Positions 59,859 through 64,000 of a DNA stretch of 64,000 nt are shown here, piece by piece (the first letter of the stretch is position 1; every line of letters starts with the position of its first letter). A program made the translations under genes and the position numbers. The stretch comes from Rhizoctonia solani. Lineage: Eukaryota > Basidiomycota > Agaricomycetes > Cantharellales > Ceratobasidiaceae. The stretch spans positions 1,426,001 through 1,490,000 of the forward strand of contig NC_057385.1 in the NCBI RefSeq assembly GCF_016906535.1, in the 5' to 3' direction. Under the pieces are notes generated by a model, which saw only the letters and a list, made by a program, of their open reading frames with translations, was not told where the DNA came from and made no database searches.

Positions 59859-60733
59859 ATGACGAGCATTACCAAGAACTTGCCTTTCTTTATTCGAGAA
59901 CCCGCAGTCGCTATTATTGGCCAAGTGAGCTAATATGCGTATGAGTAATGTCTGTAAACTAATATTTTGCGTAGAAATGTTACACCACTCTGATTGAAAA
60001 CCTCGAGCTTGGTGACGTTGACTGTCTTAAGTATGCCATATCAAAAGGGCTCGGTATTGGAATCGTAGCTGGAGGAGCTGTAATGAAGGTTCCCCAGTTA
60101 TTACTCAGTAAGTGGTCGATCAGGATCTGAGCTGTCAGTGCCTAATTGTTTATCACCCTAGTCACAAGAGCCCGTTCGGCACGAGGTCTCAATCTCACTT
60201 CGTATATTCTTGAAACTCTTGCATACGCGATAAATCTCGCTTATAGTGCTCGGAATGCATTCCCATTTAGCACCTATGGAGAGAACCTCTTCCTCACAAT
60301 CCAGAATGTGGCGATAACTTACCTGATACTTCAGTATCCCACTCCCACTCTGACCTCTGCAACAACTGCTCGTAATCCACACGCGCACCTCTTACCTTTC
60401 ACTGCAGCAACCCTGTTGGTTGGATTGGTTCTCTTGTTCTCCCCAGCCAAAATGCTAGCTATCCTTCAGGTTTCAACTCTCCCAATCGCCTTGTTCTCCA
60501 AGCTCCCTCAGATCGCACAAAACCAAAAAGCACGGAGCACTGGGCAACTCTCTGCGGTGGCTGTTGGAGCTCAAACACTTGGTTGCTTGGCCCGTCTTTT
60601 CACGACCGCGACCGAAGTCGATGACATACTCGTTGCTGGGAGTTTTGTGTTGGCGCTTCTGCTCAATCTCGTAGTGGCAGCACAGATGGTGTTATTTGGG
60701 GACAAGGCGTTGGCTCTGAGAAGGCACGAGTAG
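59859..60733 (+). CDS. MPDU1: mannose-P-dolichol utilization defect 1 homologue (PQ-loop protein)
   Basis: MPDU1 proteins are ER membrane proteins needed to use dolichol-phosphate sugars in N-glycan and GPI assembly. The start at 59859 (MTSITKNLPFFIREPAVAII) is followed by two introns placed in phase (59922-59973 and 60110-60161). The first PQ loop reads GAVMKVPQLLLITRARSARG, preceded by LIENLELGDVDCLKYAISKG; the second reads SKLPQIAQNQKARSTGQLSA. Hydrophobic segments include NVAITYLILQY, AATLLVGLVLLFSPAKML and SFVLALLLNLVVAAQMVLF, consistent with seven helices. The product is about 255 residues, normal for the family, and ends at 60733. The frame is clean throughout. Confidence 0.94.
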
Positions 60734-62416
60734 CGGAAAAGCCATTCCTTACTACGCCGACACCCATCGGGAAAAGGTCGAGATTCAAGTGCCGCAGCCA
60801 CTTTCTCCACGAACAACTAGCCCCACGCCACATTCTGGAACGCGTCGATGGGCACGAAAAATCGACTGAGTCTCTTCTTTCGTCTTTTCGGAATTGTGTA
60901 GAACATATGTATGCTTGTATTTCATGGCGCATAGAACCGCAATATAATTCGTAAATACAGCGAACGGAGTGAATGTTTGCCCTGTATACTACTAGTCTGG
61001 CACACAGACCTCGCAGCCAGCCAGTCCTTTAATGGGCCCCACCAGATCCGACCTTTTATTTTGGCCTCCATCTTAATGTTTTGCTGCTTGCATGAGTAAA
61101 TAGGTGGGCTCGATGCAAAACAGCGCAAAGGCCATCAAGAAACGACTTGGCGTCGTGGACACCACGTCTTTTTCAGGCGAGATCATGTGATAAGATGACT
61201 CTTATGCTATGTTTGATTACATTACAGTTGTGGTGGAAGGAACGCGGTGGTAACGCATCTGAGTGACCAACGGCCTGACTGCCACTGAGCGCAAGTCTTA
61301 CCAACTTTCTTGGCTTGAATGTGGCGGCCAGATCTTGTGCACGTTTTACAGTCGGATACGGTGCTCCATGAAAAATTTCTATAATATTAATTTCATGAGA
61401 TTCTGGATACATTCGCAACAGGTCTGAAATATCCGGGCCCAGATTGTAAGTCAAGTCCATTGCTCAAGGTCGAGGCTCCCGTACAGGCTTTGTCATCGAT
61501 ACCTAGGATTTAACAACATCTGTACGAGAACATGTACGTTGCGTGTAGCACCCATTAGGGGATCTTCTCTAAAATCGTTGGGGCAACTCAGGGGGTAACG
61601 AACACTCAATGCTCACAGCCGCGTCGACCCATAGAACGGAGAGATGGGGAGGCCGGAAAGGGGCTGGGTATATCGGGGACATGCCACATACAAACCATGA
61701 CCCATGTGCATTTCAAACTCTAATCGACTGGTGTAACTAGCAGCTATATGCGTTTAGTTGAAGATAGCAAACTTTGCGTGGAGATGAGGTCAAGCAGGGA
61801 TGTGGAGCATTGAAGAAATCTGTCATAAAATTCCGGAGTCACTTTTTCTATTTAATACTCTTCACATATCTGTGAATCGCTTTTGATTTGGCAGAAAAAT
61901 CGAGTAGGAGGGATCTTGACTGACTGCCAAACAGTAATCGCATTCATAGTAGGCGGTTAGGTATTACGCTAAAGAGTATGCTCGGCCCAATCCAGTGTAA
62001 AGGGGGTGATATTATATTGACTCCTGTATCGTAGGTCATACGCATATATGGCCTAAGCACTCTGGTGACGAAAGCTATGCAAGTGACGGCCAGGACACGC
62101 GTGTTCCTAGAAGGATAACCACGTTGAAGGGTTGGATCAAATGAGGGATTTATCCGCGACAAGGTGAAATAAGTTATATAAGCACACGAGGTGTGCACGT
62201 GACGCACCCCAATTGTGCCCCAAATAGTGGAGCGTATTAATCCCAACGGCTTCCTGGATCACCCGCTACAAACCAACCCACACCCGCATCTCTCATAGAA
62301 CCAACTTCAGCATAACTCACTACATTCGAGGCTTTATAATCTAATATTGCTATATATTATCAGTCTACTTTGCACTTTTAAGCTATTTTGACTATCATTT
62401 TTCTTGACATTTTACG
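60734..62416. other. intergenic, 1.7 kb, one weak small ORF
   Basis: Between the MPDU1-like and TAM41-like genes, both on the plus strand. Apart from the weak minus-strand candidate at 61217-61460, I see no gene, repeat or RNA signal. Confidence 0.4.
61217..61460 (-). CDS. possible small gene, unknown
   Basis: A minus-strand frame from 61460 (MDLTYNLGPDISDLLRMYPE) continues to DLAATFKPRKL and meets a GTAAGA donor. A 43-base intron to TCAG would lead to a short last exon ending at 61217, for about 66 residues. No family is recognised and no membrane segment is seen. The splice logic and even composition are the only support, so it may be spurious. Confidence 0.2.
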
Positions 62417-64000
62417 ATGCTCTCCACTCCCACACGTTCTGTTCGCACAACCTTTGCCTCCCAGGCCCGGGCCCTGTCTTACACGGCTTCAGTGAAAACT
62501 CCGCAAATTGAGTCTCACTCCTCGCAGCCGTCGCACCCTCCGCCACACTATGCACCACAGAGCTCGTCGCAATCTCCGGGTTCTCCCGCCCCGCGACGCT
62601 CACGCTTGTCATCGCCCGCTCCTAGGCCGACTCCTGCTATGCAGCCTGGGATTCGTGTCCCACTATTGCCTCCTCAGTTCGGCCGCAACCAGGTCCTTGC
62701 CGTTCCCGATCGCACGCGAGCATTGCTTGAGGAGATTGTTGCGGGCTTTGACGCTCCCATTCGATATGCGTTCGCATATGGAAGTGGCGTATTCGGCCAG
62801 GAAGGCTATAAAGATAGTGTAAGTATTATACACCCCATCCGATCCATGCTCCTTTGGCCCGCTCTTTGGCAATTTCCCAACTAGGAATCCACTCTTGCGT
62901 TTGGTGCTAACTTTAGTAACTTTCCAGGATCGCCCACAGCTCGACTTCTTGTTTGCCGTGACCCATGCAGACCACTTCCATTCGATCAACATGCAGCAAA
63001 ACTCAAAGCATTATGCATTGGTACCACGCCTCCTTGGGTCTGATTTTGTTGCTCGCACGCAAGCCCTTGCGCCTGGGCTATGGTTCAACCCGTATGTCAA
63101 GGTTAAAGATGGTAAGCACATGCATTTCCGATATTCGCGGCGGTTGTAGATCATCTCAACCGCGGCGCTTGCGTTTGCCATCGACCTCGTTGCATTTTTC
63201 TGGATGAGATCTCGACTCATGCTGACATATCTTCAGGTGTAACCATCAAATATGGCGTTACAACTGTGGACAATCTATGCGCTGATCTACTAGGATGGAA
63301 GTCATTATATATGGCTGGCAGGATGCACAAACCCATCCGAATCATCAAGGTAAATCTAACGTAGTAAATATTGGGATTCGGATCTAAAATCTAATAATTC
63401 ACCTAGGATGATCCTCGAGTCCGTTTAACCCAACAGGTCAATCTTACATCCGCTGTACGCGCAGCTCTTTTGACGCTTCCCGAGCGATTCAATGAAAAGG
63501 AGCTTTTCGAGAGAATTGCGGGTATCAGCTACGCTGGTTTGTCTCACCCGGGTTTTGAAAGAAGAAAAAAGCTAACCTGTGATATGTATAGGTGACCCAC
63601 GAATGTCATTCGCTGAGAATCCTCACAAGGTTCGCAACATTGTGAATGCGCAGCAGGAGCAATTCCGAGAACTTTACCATCGCTTGGTTGTTGGTCTTCC
63701 TGGCGTTCACTGGGTCGGAGAGAAAGTCGAGGTGAGGATCACAATTCATTCTGCGTGTTCAAGTAGTGTCTTTCGTTCTGCTTGGTTGGAGCGGGTGCTT
63801 TTAATCGGCTGGGTGAAAACCGGTGCAATAAGCTTCTCGAAAGCAATAATAATAGGGGCTACATATCGTGCAGCTCCAACGGTTCAAGCAAGGTGCTTGA
63901 GGCCAGGGACTGTGTGGGGAAAGGGGATCAGCATGGTAGATCCGGGTTCTCGCGTGTTCGATACATGCTGAAGCTAGGAACTGGTTGGAGCGCAACCATA
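62417..64000 (+). CDS. TAM41: mitochondrial phosphatidate cytidylyltransferase TAM41 (C-terminus not resolved)
   Basis: TAM41 makes CDP-diacylglycerol from phosphatidic acid and CTP on the matrix side of the inner membrane, the first step to cardiolipin. The start at 62417 gives an Arg/Ser-rich presequence (MLSTPTRSVRTTFASQARAL) and a Ser/Pro-rich linker. The nucleotidyltransferase core follows: IRYAFAYGSGVFGQEGY, then DRPQLDFLFAVTHADHFHSI, then NMQQNSKHYALVPRLLGSDF, then GLWFNPYVKV, GVTTVDNLCADLLGWKSLY, and MAGRMHKPIRIIKDDPRVRL. FAYGSG and DFLFAV are the family's substrate and metal site region. Four or five short introns are needed. The last recognisable block is HRLVVGLPGVHWVGEKVE, followed by a GTGAGG donor at about 63732. 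I cannot resolve the final exon, which may lie past the edge. Confidence 0.9.

Overview
The window is fungal nuclear DNA, almost certainly from a basidiomycete of the Agaricomycetes. Genes are dense and on both strands. Most are cut by many short GT-AG introns of roughly 45-60 bases. The recognisable proteins are eukaryotic housekeeping factors mixed with families typical of mushroom-forming fungi and their relatives (F-box-like, BTB/POZ, vWA, small hydrophobic secreted proteins). A Ceratobasidiaceae/Rhizoctonia-like source would fit, but I cannot prove it from sequence alone.

Layout, left to right: a vWA-domain gene running off the left edge (minus); a divergent F-box gene (plus, 2.7-6.0 kb); the giant ribosome-assembly ATPase midasin MDN1/REA1 (minus, 6.7-23.0 kb, six AAA modules plus acidic region plus MIDAS domain); a BTB/POZ gene (plus); a Pet127-type mitochondrial RNA-processing gene (minus); two related orphan genes (minus, 28.5-29.2 and 31.0-32.0 kb) separated by 1.8 kb without a gene; the proteasomal ubiquitin receptor RPN13/ADRM1 (plus), tail-to-tail with RAD50 (minus, 33.9-39.2 kb).

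From 39.2 to 47.4 kb lies the most unusual structure. The intergenic region between RAD50 and a divergent MOV10/SDE3-type RNA helicase, plus the first ~1.2 kb of the helicase gene, occurs twice as a ~1.7-kb direct repeat. A decayed LINE-type retrotransposon of ~4.7 kb (minus) sits between the copies. The right copy continues into a nearly complete helicase gene (46.2-49.8 kb). The left copy is a broken fragment.

The rest holds a universal-stress-protein-domain gene (minus, 50.9-53.7 kb), a small hydrophobic secreted-protein gene (minus, 55.8-56.6 kb), eIF3e/INT6 (minus), MPDU1-like PQ-loop protein (plus) and a TAM41-type mitochondrial CDP-DAG synthase (plus, near or past the right edge).

There is no operon-like logic; the neighbours serve independent functions (ribosome assembly, mitochondrial RNA, proteasome, DNA repair, RNA silencing, translation, glycosylation, cardiolipin synthesis). 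A theme across the window is that many conserved genes contain one or more single-base frame breaks inside conserved motifs, and the two repeat copies differ mainly by 1-3-base indels. The simplest reading is an assembly with residual indel errors, so apparent pseudogenes here should be treated with caution. I found no CRISPR, rRNA or convincing tRNA gene, and no clear new multi-gene system. The best candidates for novelty are the paired orphan genes and the duplication/LINE structure at the RAD50-helicase promoter.
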